Shown piece after piece: positions 1 through 7,705 of a DNA stretch of 64,000 bases. Every line of letters begins with the position of its first letter. Position 1 is the stretch's first letter. Both the position numbers and the translations under genes were made by a program. Origin of the DNA: Onstottus_B arcticum (GTDB lineage Bacteria; Acidobacteriota; Blastocatellia; UBA7656); NCBI GenBank assembly GCA_038040485.1, contig JBBPIE010000001.1, positions 186,001 through 250,000 on the forward strand. The letters run 5' to 3'. The notes under the pieces are model-generated. The model was not told the DNA's origin and made no database searches. It was given only the letters and a program-made list of their open reading frames with translations.

Positions 1-1038
1 GACAAGACAAACCAGGTCTTCATATCGTCGAGCGAGGACCTTCACGGCACTCATGTGGCAGGCACGATCGGAGCTCTCGGGAACAACGGGAAAGGTGTCA
101 CCGGAGTGGCGTGGCATGTGAAGCTGATGTCTCTGAAGTTTTTGGGTGGGCCCGAGGGTAAGGGCTCGACTGGAAACGCGATCAAGGGAATCAACTACGC
201 GATCGATCAGCGCAATCGAGGCATCAATGTAACAGTCATCAACGCGAGCTGGGGCGGCTCGGGCAGTTCGCAATCGCTGCAGGACGCGATAACGGCAGCC
301 GGAAACGCGGGCATCCTGTTTGTGTGCTCGGCTGGCAACAACGGCACCGACGTGGCCGAGGATCCGGAGTTCCCTTCGGGATTTGGCGCGCTGCCAACGT
401 GCCTGTCAGTGGCGGCGATGGATTTTTTTGACAACCTGGCTTTGTTTTCAAGCTTCGGGCATTCCGCGGTTGGAGTCGCGGCACCCGGTCTTAGCATCCT
501 CAGCACGTCGCCTCGGAACCAGTTTTCACCCAACGGGGGATACGCAACGTTGAGCGGCACATCGATGTCAGCGCCTCACGTCACAGGAATAGCGGTGCTG
601 TTGTGGTCGCTCGAACCGTCGCTGTCGCCCGCCGAAGTAAAGCAGCGCATCGTTTCTACTTCGGAACCGATACCGGCTCTCGCGTCCAGGGTCGCGAACT
701 CCGGCCGGGCAAACGCTTTTTACGCTTTAACAAGGCGAACAGCGCCGCCTCGAAGCCCGATTATTACCAGAGTGGATTTCACAAAGAAGTTTGTAACTCT
801 GGATGGGCTCGGCTTCGTGAACGGCGCGACGGTCATCGAGGTCAACGGCGTGGCACTTCCCACGGTTGAGTACGAGGCTTCGTATACACTTTCAAACGGG
901 ACGTTTACGCGGATATCATCGAAGCTCGGCACGAAACCGATGAAAAAGACCTTCCCGAAAGGTCAGTTTGTTGGGGTCACGGTCTTCAACCCGGCTACCG
1001 GCGAGCGCTCAGTGCAGTTCACAACAGCGAGATTCTAG
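1..1038 (+). CDS. Subtilisin-like S8 family serine protease, 5' truncated by the window edge
   Basis: The reading frame is open from base 1, so the N-terminus, including the catalytic Asp motif, lies outside the window. Visible residues 15-24 read HGTHVAGTIG, the catalytic His block. NASWGG follows near residue 81, SAGNNG with the oxyanion Asn near 113, and SGTSMSAPH with the nucleophilic Ser near 188. A GTG at 55 falls inside the His motif and cannot be the start. The last 100 or so residues, after the peptidase domain, resemble an IPT/TIG-like beta-sandwich (GFVNGATVIEVNG), a common C-terminal module of secreted proteases. Family knowledge says it is exported and cleaves peptides extracellularly. 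The call is firm; the substrate is unknown. Confidence 0.95.
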   Translation, partial: DKTNQVFISSSEDLHGTHVAGTIGALGNNGKGVTGVAWHVKLMSLKFLGGPEGKGSTGNAIKGINYAIDQRNRGINVTVINASWGGSGSSQSLQDAITAAGNAGILFVCSAGNNGTDVAEDPEFPSGFGALPTCLSVAAMDFFDNLALFSSFGHSAVGVAAPGLSILSTSPRNQFSPNGGYATLSGTSMSAPHVTGIAVLLWSLEPSLSPAEVKQRIVSTSEPIPALASRVANSGRANAFYALTRRTAPPRSPIITRVDFTKKFVTLDGLGFVNGATVIEVNGVALPTVEYEASYTLSNGTFTRISSKLGTKPMKKTFPKGQFVGVTVFNPATGERSVQFTTARF

Positions 1039-1084
1039 CGCCGCAAGCTTGAGTCCGTGCCTTTGCGTGTTGACCTCTAAGCCT

Positions 1085-1352
1085 TATCCCAACGGGATTC
1101 CATCTCCTAGCCCAAGGTTGCCGTACTCGGCTACCTTGGGTTGGCTGATCGCGATGCGTTCAAACCCCAACGGGGTTGCGGCACTCGCAGCCAGGATGAT
1201 GAACAATTAGACCATGGCAGTTCTACCTGCTACCGTCGGCTGCAACGTCTTCGAGGTTGGCACACGACCGACCCGACCTCGGGACCGGCACCGTCACCCA
1301 AGGTAGCCGAGTACGGCAACCTTGGGCTGCGAGTCGCAACCCCTTCGGGGTA
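1085..1352. repeat. Inverted pair of hairpin-bearing intergenic repeats
   Basis: Two copies of a 30-bp segment lie in opposite orientation at 1111-1140 and 1297-1326 (it starts CCCAAGGTTGCCGTACTCGG on the plus strand). Beside them are short perfect hairpins of one pattern: ATCCCAACGGGAT (1086-1098), AACCCCAACGGGGTT (1163-1177) and ACCCCTTCGGGGT (1339-1351). The hairpin plus 30-bp block forms a unit of about 60 bp. It is present about one and a half times forward and once reversed. Small open frames across it are repeat artefacts. It fills the gap between the protease and thyA, and no gene is seen there. Confidence 0.8.
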
Positions 1353-1403
1353 GGCTTGTCCGCCTGAGCGCCGTGCCAATAGAATACCCTCGCGATCAAA
1401 GCC

Positions 1404-2198
1404 ATGAAACAATACCTCGACTTGATGAAACACGTTCTCGATCACGGCGCGACCAGGCAAGATCGAACCGGAACGGGAACGCTGTCAGTCTTCGGTTATC
1501 AAACGAGGTTCGACCTCGCCGAGGGCTTCCCGCTTCTTACCACCAAGAAGCTGCACGTCAAGTCGATCATCTACGAGTTGCTCTGGTTCTTGAGAGGCGA
1601 TACGAATGTCCGCTACCTGAAAGAGCACGGCGTGAACATCTGGAATGAGTGGGCCGATGAGCAGGGCGAACTGGGGCCCGTGTACGGCTCGCAGTGGAGG
1701 TCGTGGCGCACCGCGGAGCGCGGATCGATCGACCAGATCACCGAAGTGATCGGCCAGATCAAGACTAACCCAAACTCACGCAGGTTGATGGTCACGGCGT
1801 GGAACCCGGGCGAACTCTCCGAGATGAAGCTGCCGCCTTGCCACGCGCTCTTTCAGTTCTACGTCTCCCAGGGGAAGCTTTCGTGTCAGCTCTATCAACG
1901 CTCGGCCGACGTGTTTCTTGGCGTGCCGTTCAACATCGCGTCTTACGCGCTGCTGACTATGATGGTAGCTCGAGTGTGCGATCTCGAACCGGGAGAGTTT
2001 GTGCACACCTTCGGGGACGTTCACCTTTACTCGAATCACATCGAGCAGGCAAGGGAGCAGCTCACTCGTGAGCCTTTCGAGCTTCCGAAGATGAAGATCA
2101 ATCCGGAGGTCCGGTCGATCTTCGAGTTCGACTATGCGGATTTCGAGCTTGTGGGCTACCGGGCTCATCCTCACATCAAAGCCGAGGTCGCGGTGTGA
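1404..2198 (+). CDS. thyA: Thymidylate synthase
   Basis: This enzyme methylates dUMP to dTMP with 5,10-methylene-tetrahydrofolate, releasing dihydrofolate. The protein has 264 residues, the usual length of the classical ThyA. The nucleophilic Cys is C146 in the block PPCHALFQFYV. The dUMP-binding region RSADVFLGVPFNIASYALL and the closing PHP-type segment YRAHPHIKAEVAV are both present. Its stop overlaps the GTG start of folA by four bases (GTGA), which implies translational coupling. That fits the metabolism, because FolA regenerates the folate oxidised by ThyA. dut follows and dcd faces this block, so dTMP supply genes are clustered. Confidence 0.98.
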   Translation: MKQYLDLMKHVLDHGATRQDRTGTGTLSVFGYQTRFDLAEGFPLLTTKKLHVKSIIYELLWFLRGDTNVRYLKEHGVNIWNEWADEQGELGPVYGSQWRSWRTAERGSIDQITEVIGQIKTNPNSRRLMVTAWNPGELSEMKLPPCHALFQFYVSQGKLSCQLYQRSADVFLGVPFNIASYALLTMMVARVCDLEPGEFVHTFGDVHLYSNHIEQAREQLTREPFELPKMKINPEVRSIFEFDYADFELVGYRAHPHIKAEVAV

Positions 2199-2689
2199 TC
2201 ATCTCATTGATCGTTGCAATGGACGAGAAGCGCGGAATCGGCAAAGCGGGCACGCTGCCCTGGCGGCTGTCTTCGGACCTGAAGCGGTTTCGCGAGCTGA
2301 CGATGGGTCATCACATCATCGTCGGCCGCAAGACTTTTGAATCGATCGGCAAGCCGCTGCCCGGCAGGCACACGATAGTCGTCACCCGAAGCGAGGCTCG
2401 CTATCCCGAAGGTTGCCTGGTCGCGCTTTCGGTCGAAGCTGCAATTCAACTCGCTCGCGAACGAGGCGAGACCGAAGCGTTCATCTGCGGAGGCGCGGCG
2501 ATCTACTGCGGCGCGCTTGCTGTTGCTGATCGGTTGTATGTAACCGTGGTGCAGGCTTCGGTTGACGCCGACGTGTTCTTTCCGCATATCGATGACGCAG
2601 CCTGGGTCGAGAAGGAAAGCGAAAGCCACAACGCTGACGAGAAGAATCAATACCCATTCACGTTCAAGCTGCTAGAGAAGAAGGAGTGA
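2195..2689 (+). CDS. folA: Dihydrofolate reductase
   Basis: NADPH-dependent reduction of dihydrofolate to tetrahydrofolate. The 164-residue length matches chromosomal DHFR. The N-terminus reads IISLIVAMDEKRGIGKAG followed by TLPWRLSSDLKRF, the substrate-binding segment with the conserved acidic residue. GRKTFESIGKPLPGR is the NADPH-binding loop, and FICGGAAIY the second nucleotide-binding segment. The start is the GTG overlapping the thyA stop; no better start exists upstream without running into thyA. The overlap means the two genes are made from one message. Confidence 0.97.
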   Translation: MIISLIVAMDEKRGIGKAGTLPWRLSSDLKRFRELTMGHHIIVGRKTFESIGKPLPGRHTIVVTRSEARYPEGCLVALSVEAAIQLARERGETEAFICGGAAIYCGALAVADRLYVTVVQASVDADVFFPHIDDAAWVEKESESHNADEKNQYPFTFKLLEKKE

Positions 2690-2735
2690 TCGCTGGTGGG
2701 AGCGCGCAGTCCCGGCAGCTGCTCGTACTTAGTCG

Positions 2736-3185
2736 ATGATCGAACTCAAGATAAAACTGCTTGATCCCGATGGTACGTTGCCGCGCTATCAGCACGAAGG
2801 CGACGCGGGCCTCGACTTGTCGAGCCGTGTTGACCTGACGCTTCAGCCGGGCGATCGAGCTACGGTTCCGACGGGCATCGCGGTGGCGATACCGGGCGGC
2901 TACGCGGGGTTTGTGTTGCCTCGCAGCGGGCTTGCAGCGCGCCACGGAATCGCGCTGGTGAACTCGCCCGGGTTGATCGATGCTGGTTATCGTGGCGAGG
3001 TAGCCATCGTCATGATCAACACCGACAAGAACGAAGCGTTTCACATCAAGTGCGGCGACCGCATCGCCCAGTTGGTACTGCAACAAGTCGTTGAAGCTAC
3101 GACCGTCGAAGTCGAAGAGCTGGATGAAACGTCGCGCGGCTCGGGCGGCTTCGGAAGCACCGGCACTTCGAAAGGGCGTGAGTGA
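2736..3185 (+). CDS. dut: dUTP diphosphatase (dUTPase)
   Basis: Hydrolyses dUTP to dUMP and pyrophosphate, which keeps uracil out of DNA and feeds ThyA. The 149-residue trimeric-type protein shows the family motifs in order: DAGLDLSS, PRSGLAARHGI, the uracil-binding hairpin LVNSPGLIDAGYRGE, GDRIAQLV, and the C-terminal P-loop-like arm RGSGGFGSTG that closes over the active site. It starts 46 bases after folA, so it probably belongs to the same transcript. After its stop come a heptamer repeat and then mbtH. Confidence 0.97.
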   Translation: MIELKIKLLDPDGTLPRYQHEGDAGLDLSSRVDLTLQPGDRATVPTGIAVAIPGGYAGFVLPRSGLAARHGIALVNSPGLIDAGYRGEVAIVMINTDKNEAFHIKCGDRIAQLVLQQVVEATTVEVEELDETSRGSGGFGSTGTSKGRE

Positions 3186-3215
3186 TTTCCCTCTGGCGCC
3201 TGGTTGGCAAGCAAT

Positions 3216-3244
3216 TTTGGATTTTAGATTTTGGATTTTGGATT
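3216..3244. repeat. Heptanucleotide tandem repeat (TTTGGAT type)
   Basis: Four successive 7-base units: TTTGGAT, TTTAGAT, TTTGGAT, TTTGGAT. They lie between dut and mbtH in an otherwise GC-rich gap. The same unit recurs at 7592-7634 and, inverted, at 7676-7705. Confidence 0.85.
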
Positions 3245-3305
3245 AGCGGAATGGCCTGTTTCACAGGCCCTCGGTTCAAAGCATCAAGCCAGGAGAGGAG
3301 ACGAA

Positions 3306-3527
3306 ATGGGTTGGAATGATGAGGAAGACAATAACATCTACAAAGTCGTGATGAACCACGAAGAGCAGTATTCAATTTGGCCTGCCGATCGAGAGAACCC
3401 GCTTGGCTGGACGGACGTCGGCAAGGTTGGGCCAAAAGCCGAATGCCTGGACTACATAAAAGAGGTGTGGACCGACATGCGGCCGCTCAGCCTGAGAAAA
3501 AAGATGGAAGAAGACGCGAAACGCTAA
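3306..3527 (+). CDS. MbtH-like protein, orphan
   Basis: MbtH-like proteins bind and activate adenylation domains of non-ribosomal peptide synthetases. This 73-residue protein has the family signature almost unbroken: NHEEQYSIWP (17-26), the PLGWTDVGKVG segment, then CLDYIKEVW and WTDMRPLSLR (55-64). The ATG at 3306 is chosen because AGGAGAGGAG sits just upstream and the family begins here; the frame extends further up only through repeat sequence. No synthetase is visible in the window, so its partner must be elsewhere or absent. The acyl-CoA ligase 1.5 kb away is a different branch of adenylate-forming enzymes. The family call is secure; the role is unknown. Confidence 0.93.
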   Translation: MGWNDEEDNNIYKVVMNHEEQYSIWPADRENPLGWTDVGKVGPKAECLDYIKEVWTDMRPLSLRKKMEEDAKR

Positions 3528-3685
3528 AGGAGATGCGCGATCAGTGCCGGCTAGGCGAGCGCGGGCTGTAACCCGTGTGTTTGCGGCCGTGATAACGCAA
3601 GGCACGGGTCTTTCCTGGCGACACCGCCAACATACTGTGGGCTCCATCCGAGAGTCTGGTAGAATGACGCCGAGGTAACCAGGCT

Positions 3686-3913
3686 ATGGAAGCATTAAGC
3701 GCCAAGGAAGTATACGAACTTCACGTGAAACGGCTGCCACCAGAGGAGCGCAAGCGATTGGCGGAGATGATTACCCGCGCGATAGAACCACCGACTCATC
3801 AAGGCGAACGCAGCCTCCTGGAACTAGAAGGGCTCGGCGCCGAACTCTGGGAAGGAGTCGACGCCCAGGAATACGTCAATGAACTGAGAAAAGAATGGGA
3901 CCACCGCCCGTAA
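3686..3913 (+). CDS. Putative antitoxin of a PIN-toxin module
   Basis: A 75-residue acidic/basic helical protein (LPPEERKRLAEMITRAI, then GLGAELWEGVDAQEYVNELRKEWD). The C-terminal part, with its conserved Trp and acidic pattern, resembles short antitoxins that wrap around PIN-domain toxins. No clear DNA-binding motif was recognised. The stronger evidence is position: the gene overlaps the start of a PIN-domain gene by 19 bases, the usual antitoxin-first order. The proposed function is an inference from context. Confidence 0.7.
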   Translation: MEALSAKEVYELHVKRLPPEERKRLAEMITRAIEPPTHQGERSLLELEGLGAELWEGVDAQEYVNELRKEWDHRP

Positions 3914-4359
3914 TCAAGCTCGACGACGCTCTTGAGGGTGTTACAAGGCTCGGCTTTGACACGTCGCCCTTCATCTACTTTGTTGAACGTAACCCTAAGT
4001 ATCTGGATCTGGTCCGCGAGGTTATTCGCAGAGTTGATCTTGGGGAAATTGAGGGCCTGAGTTCGGTCGTTACCCTCACCGAGGTACTCACCAAGCCCAA
4101 GCAATCCGGCAATGCCGTCATCGAAGCCGAGTACAGTTCCTTGCTGCTCACCAGTCGAAACTTCGCGCTCTTGCCAATCAGCATCGGAGTTGCTGAGATC
4201 GCTGCAGATTTGCGCGCGCGATACAGCATACGCACACCGGACGCTCTGCAGATCGCCGCAACTCTGAGCGTGGGCTGCCAGGCGTTCCTCACAAACGATG
4301 CCGCGTTACGGCGTGTAAACGACCTCAGGATTCTGGTCTTGGACCAACTGGAATTGTGA
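3895..4359 (+). CDS. PIN-domain toxin, VapC-like ribonuclease
   Basis: A 154-residue PIN domain with the metal-binding acidic residues in their expected places: D22 in FDTSPFIYFVE, E63 in VVTLTEVL, D116 in TPDALQIA and D135 in FLTNDAAL. VapC-type proteins cleave RNA, typically tRNA or rRNA, and are held inactive by the cognate antitoxin, here the overlapping upstream gene. All four acidic residues are present, so the toxin looks intact. It converges with dcd, with two bases between the stop codons. The family is certain; the target is unknown. Confidence 0.9.
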   Translation: MGPPPVIKLDDALEGVTRLGFDTSPFIYFVERNPKYLDLVREVIRRVDLGEIEGLSSVVTLTEVLTKPKQSGNAVIEAEYSSLLLTSRNFALLPISIGVAEIAADLRARYSIRTPDALQIAATLSVGCQAFLTNDAALRRVNDLRILVLDQLEL

Positions 4360-4361
4360 AT

Positions 4362-4952
4362 CTACACCTTCGCCAACGTGAGTCCATTCTGGTCTTGATA
4401 CTTCCCGCCTCGGTCGCTGTAGCTCGTTTCGCAATCTTCGTCCGATTCGAAAAACAGTATCTGAATAAAGCCTTCTTCCGCGTACAGCCTCACCGGTAGG
4501 TTCGCAGCATTGTACAACTCCACGACTAACCTTCCGCACCAGTTTGCTTCCAGCGGCGTTGTGTTTGCCATCAACCCGCATCGCGCGTAGGTGCTCTTTC
4601 CTATCGCAAGCGCAGTCACTCTCCGCGGAATCTGGAAGCGCTCGATGGTGACTCCCAGTGCGTAAGAGTGGGGAGGCAGCAGCCAGTAATCCGAACCGTC
4701 TTCCGCGCGGCGGATCGGAACATCCAACAAGCTGTTCGGATCAAAGTTCTTGGGGTCGATCTCAGTGCCGGTCACGGGCGAGAAGACCTTGAACTCGTCG
4801 CGCGCCAGGCGGCAGTCATAACCGTAGCTCGACAGCCCGCAGCTTATGATGCGGCGATCCTCGACCGTCCGAACGAGCTTCTCCTCGAACGGGTTGATCA
4901 GCTTCTGCTCGCGGCACATCTGCTTGATCCAAGTGTCTGACTTGATGGACAT
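4362..4952 (-). CDS. dcd: dCTP deaminase
   Basis: Deaminates dCTP to dUTP, the source of dUMP for ThyA through Dut. The 196-residue protein carries IGKSTYARCGLMANTTPLE, the block that binds nucleotide, and LVVELYN with the catalytic Glu (E145). The C-terminal closing arm ETSYSDRGGKYQDQNG is complete. One oddity is WCG at 138-140, where most relatives have WEG; the catalytic Glu itself is unaffected. A monofunctional dUTP-forming enzyme fits with a separate dut gene 1.2 kb away. The gene is convergent with the PIN toxin and divergent from the acyl-CoA ligase. Confidence 0.94.
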   Translation of the reverse strand: MSIKSDTWIKQMCREQKLINPFEEKLVRTVEDRRIISCGLSSYGYDCRLARDEFKVFSPVTGTEIDPKNFDPNSLLDVPIRRAEDGSDYWLLPPHSYALGVTIERFQIPRRVTALAIGKSTYARCGLMANTTPLEANWCGRLVVELYNAANLPVRLYAEEGFIQILFFESDEDCETSYSDRGGKYQDQNGLTLAKV

Positions 4953-5076
4953 CGGGCCTCCGGTGAGTGGTAATCGAGCGAGGAATCTAACGGGCTGCGA
5001 TGAGGCAAGTCAAACGGCCTTCAAACCAAGCCGGGCAGTGCTTTTCGAGCAAACCCGTTTTGGCTAAGATGCTTGC

Positions 5077-6645
5077 ATGCCTGAGCGCTTACCCGAGAAC
5101 GTACGCCAACTGCTCGAAGCACAGGTAGAGCTGTACGCAGGCAAACGATTTCTGATCCTCGAGTCCGGGGAGCGCGAGTTCACCTACCGCGAGTTTGACG
5201 ACCAGGTCAATCGAGCCGCGAATGTGCTCATCGAGCTTGGCGCGGTAAAAGGCGATCGGGTGAGCTTGCTCCTGACCAATCGCCCCGAGTATCTGATCTT
5301 CTATTTCGCTTGCTTCAAGATCGGCGCCTGGGCGGGTCCGGTGAACTCTCTGCTCAAGCCCAACGAGATCCAGTTCATCGTCGCCAACTCAGAAGCAAAG
5401 ATCGTGGTCACCGAGTCGTCGCTTTCTCCGGGGATCGAGCAAGCACGCGCGAACATAGACTCGCTCCGTCACGTGCTGGTCATCGACCAGGATAGTAGTC
5501 AGTGGTCAGTGGCGGAACAGTCCGAAGGTTCAGGGTTCAGGGTTCAGGGTTCCGAATCAGACCCGGAACTCGGAACGCGAGACTCGGAACCGCGCGCCGA
5601 CGACGAAGCCGTCATCATCTACACCTCGGGCACTACCGGCAAGCCAAAGGGCGTGCTGCTAACGCACGGGAACTTGCTCTCAAACGCACAGCAGATTGCC
5701 GAATGGCTTCGGCTCACGGAAGAAGACCGCTCGCTGATGATAATGCCGCTGTTTCATGTCAACGCGCTGATGACCACGTGTCTGGCCGCGATGTGGGTCG
5801 GCGGGAGCGTCGTGCTGGCGCCGCGCTTTAGCGCCTCGCGTCACTGGGAGACAGTCACGCGACACGGGGTTACCTACTTCGGTTCGGTCGCGACGATGTT
5901 GTCGTTGCTCAACCAGACTTATCCCGAGGGCGTGCCCTCAGGAGTGAACATCAGCCGCTTGCGATTCGCGCTCTGCGGTTCCGCGCCCGTTCCGGTCGAG
6001 GTGCTGAAAACTTTCGAGTCGCTGTTTCAGTGTCCGGTGATCGAAGGGTACGGCTTGTCGGAATCGACCTGCCGCTCGACGTTCAACCCGCCGGACGAGC
6101 GTCGCCGAATTGGGTCAGTCGGACTGCCGATCGGCAACGAAGCCAAAGTCTTTGACGAAAACGATCGCGAGCTTGGCGTGGGTGAGGTCGGCGAGATCGT
6201 TCTACGCGGACCGAACATCATGAAGGGCTACTACCGGAACGAGGACGCGAACGCCGAAGCGTTTCGTTCGGGCTGGTTTCACACCGGCGACCTCGGCTGT
6301 TGCGATGAGGACGGGTTCTTTTTCGTGGTGGACCGTAAGAGCGACATGATCATTCGCGGCGGCGAGAACATATACCCGCGCGAGATCGACGAAGTGCTCT
6401 ACCAACATTCGAAGGTGCAAGACGCTGCAACGATCGGAGTGAAAGACGGTCTGTACGGGGAAGAAGTAAAGTCGTTCATAGTGTTGCGCGAAGGCGAGGA
6501 GGCCGGCGAAGGAGAGATTCTTGATTTTTGCCGCGAGCGGCTCGCAGATTTCAAATGTCCAAAATCGATAGAGTTTCTTGACGAGATTCCGAAGGGCCCA
6601 ACGGGTAAGCTTCTAAAGCGGGAACTCGCGTCGAGGAAACCATGA
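5077..6645 (+). CDS. AMP-dependent acyl-CoA synthetase/ligase
   Basis: Class I adenylate-forming enzyme of 522 residues that activates a carboxylic acid as acyl-AMP and transfers it to CoA. The P-loop-like motif IIYTSGTTGKPKGVLLTH, the aromatic motif GYGLSESTC, the adenine-contact TGDLG and the hinge DRKSDMIIRGGENIYPREI are present, and the catalytic Lys block GPTGKLLKREL lies near the end. The overall pattern is that of fatty-acyl/long-chain CoA ligases; the substrate cannot be read. Residues about 138-174 are an odd low-complexity insert encoded by heptameric repeats (5499-5600). It sits just before the P-loop motif, in a region where relatives have a short linker. Confidence 0.92.
   Translation: MPERLPENVRQLLEAQVELYAGKRFLILESGEREFTYREFDDQVNRAANVLIELGAVKGDRVSLLLTNRPEYLIFYFACFKIGAWAGPVNSLLKPNEIQFIVANSEAKIVVTESSLSPGIEQARANIDSLRHVLVIDQDSSQWSVAEQSEGSGFRVQGSESDPELGTRDSEPRADDEAVIIYTSGTTGKPKGVLLTHGNLLSNAQQIAEWLRLTEEDRSLMIMPLFHVNALMTTCLAAMWVGGSVVLAPRFSASRHWETVTRHGVTYFGSVATMLSLLNQTYPEGVPSGVNISRLRFALCGSAPVPVEVLKTFESLFQCPVIEGYGLSESTCRSTFNPPDERRRIGSVGLPIGNEAKVFDENDRELGVGEVGEIVLRGPNIMKGYYRNEDANAEAFRSGWFHTGDLGCCDEDGFFFVVDRKSDMIIRGGENIYPREIDEVLYQHSKVQDAATIGVKDGLYGEEVKSFIVLREGEEAGEGEILDFCRERLADFKCPKSIEFLDEIPKGPTGKLLKRELASRKP
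5528..5553. repeat. Heptanucleotide repeat inside the acyl-CoA ligase gene
   Basis: Three and a half units of GTTCAGG run in frame within the ligase gene. They are preceded by CAGTGGT/CAGTGGC heptamers near 5500-5515 and followed by repeated CGGAACT-like words to about 5595. The frame stays open, and the stretch encodes a Ser/Gly/Glu-rich linker. Confidence 0.75.
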
Positions 6646-6714
6646 TCCGTGACCGGGGTTTGATCCGGCAGCCGTCGCCTCCCAATCCCCCGAGCGCAGG
6701 TCCCGAATCACTGG

Positions 6715-6999
6715 TCACTTCATCTGCAGCCAGATAAGGCGCCCAACCCCGAACGCAAGGGCAATGCACGCGAAGAACAGCGCGCCGCAAGCGACCCCCT
6801 CCGCGATACGCAGACTCCTCGTGCCTGTAAGCTGAGGATGCCGAGTCTCGACTCGCTCGAGAGAGGTCGCGATCCATATGGAACCGCCGCACCAAAAGGC
6901 GATCCCTATTGCGAAACCACAGACTGTCGGTACCAGGTACAAGCGTGTTCTCCCCCGCCGACTGAACGGTAGAACTCTCTTAAGGTCAGCCCTTGGCAA
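6715..6999 (-). CDS. Small two-helix membrane protein, unknown
   Basis: An open frame of 94 residues with two hydrophobic segments, about residues 22-44 (YLVPTVCGFAIGIAFWCGG) and 68-90 (GALFFACIALAFGVGRLIW), joined by a polar loop. A basic N-terminus precedes the first helix, so N-in topology is likely. The start is a TTG overlapping the last 14 bases of sixA, which would couple the two genes. No family was recognised. It could be a chance frame, but the two well-formed helices and the overlap favour a real gene. Confidence 0.5.
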   Translation of the reverse strand: MPRADLKRVLPFSRRGRTRLYLVPTVCGFAIGIAFWCGGSIWIATSLERVETRHPQLTGTRSLRIAEGVACGALFFACIALAFGVGRLIWLQMK

Positions 7000-7495
7000 G
7001 CAAGCGGAGCTGTTTTGGTGTCATCAGCCACACCAGCTCACCGCGAAACGCCGGAACTGTCTCAACGACGTTGATGCTGCAGACGCTTCCCTTCCTGAGG
7101 TTCATCGCAAAGCGCCCGCTGCCCTGCACCATCCGCGCCGCCAGTTCGCCCAGGTACGGCTCGTGCCCGACTAAGGCCGCTGACTCAACGCCGGTGTGGC
7201 TCTTGATCTCAGCGAACAACTCGTCGGCAGAACCGCCTGGCGCAAGCCCGCCAGTTTGGATGATCTCCTTCTTGCTAAGCCCAACCGCCTCGGCAACCAA
7301 CTCAGCCGTCTCGACCGCGCGCACGAGCGGACTGGTGAGCAGCAAGTCCAACTGGACTCCGAGCTTCCTCAAGCCGCGAGCAGCCTCACGCATGCGGTCG
7401 CGGCCCTCGGTCGTGAGCGTGCGCTTCTCGTCGGTGAAGTCGTTCTTCAATCCGAGCTGCTGAGCTACGCCGTGTCTGATCAGATAAAGTTCCAT
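6986..7495 (-). CDS. sixA: Phosphohistidine phosphatase SixA-like
   Basis: Histidine-phosphatase superfamily protein of 169 residues. SixA removes phosphate from phosphohistidine, for example on histidine-phosphotransfer domains or PTS proteins. The catalytic RHG triad is in LYLIRHGVA at the very N-terminus, the second conserved basic block is LLTSPLVRAVETAE, and the second catalytic His is in LVGHEPYLGELAARM. The ATG at 7495 is chosen because MELYLIRHG is the normal family N-terminus and GAGG lies about 10 bases upstream; the frame extends 14 codons further up without support. It overlaps the start of a small membrane protein gene downstream. Confidence 0.9.
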   Translation of the reverse strand: MELYLIRHGVAQQLGLKNDFTDEKRTLTTEGRDRMREAARGLRKLGVQLDLLLTSPLVRAVETAELVAEAVGLSKKEIIQTGGLAPGGSADELFAEIKSHTGVESAALVGHEPYLGELAARMVQGSGRFAMNLRKGSVCSINVVETVPAFRGELVWLMTPKQLRLLAKG

Positions 7496-7591
7496 TGAGA
7501 ATTGCGCCTCGCGCCGCGCGTGGTGATTATAGGACATCGTCTCGGAAGCAGTCTACGCACAGTTCCGCGGGAGCACAGGCAAAGGTGATTT

Positions 7592-7705
7592 TTTGGATTT
7601 TAGATTTTAGATTTTGGATTTTGGATTTTGGATTGCGCCGCTGCCCTTGTAGCTCTTGGTGGCAAGCTCGAGCTATTCCAAAATCCAAAATCCAAAATCC
7701 AAAAT
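7592..7705. repeat. Facing heptamer repeats (TTTGGAT type), inverted pair
   Basis: Six 7-base units of TTTGGAT/TTTAGAT run at 7592-7633. Some 40 bases later the complementary units ATCCAAA run at 7676-7705. The two blocks could pair as a long AT-rich stem. They fill the divergent gap between sixA and the site-2 protease gene and would be transcribed as leader if the protease promoter lies upstream. Confidence 0.85.

Noticed and set aside
1230..1460. Small minus-strand protein before thyA
   Set aside because: Its sequence is a translation of the dispersed hairpin repeat and runs into thyA.
5077..6645. NRPS adenylation domain as partner for the orphan MbtH
   Set aside because: The protein is a free-standing acyl-CoA ligase with the CoA-ligase hinge, without a carrier domain, and no condensation domain is near.
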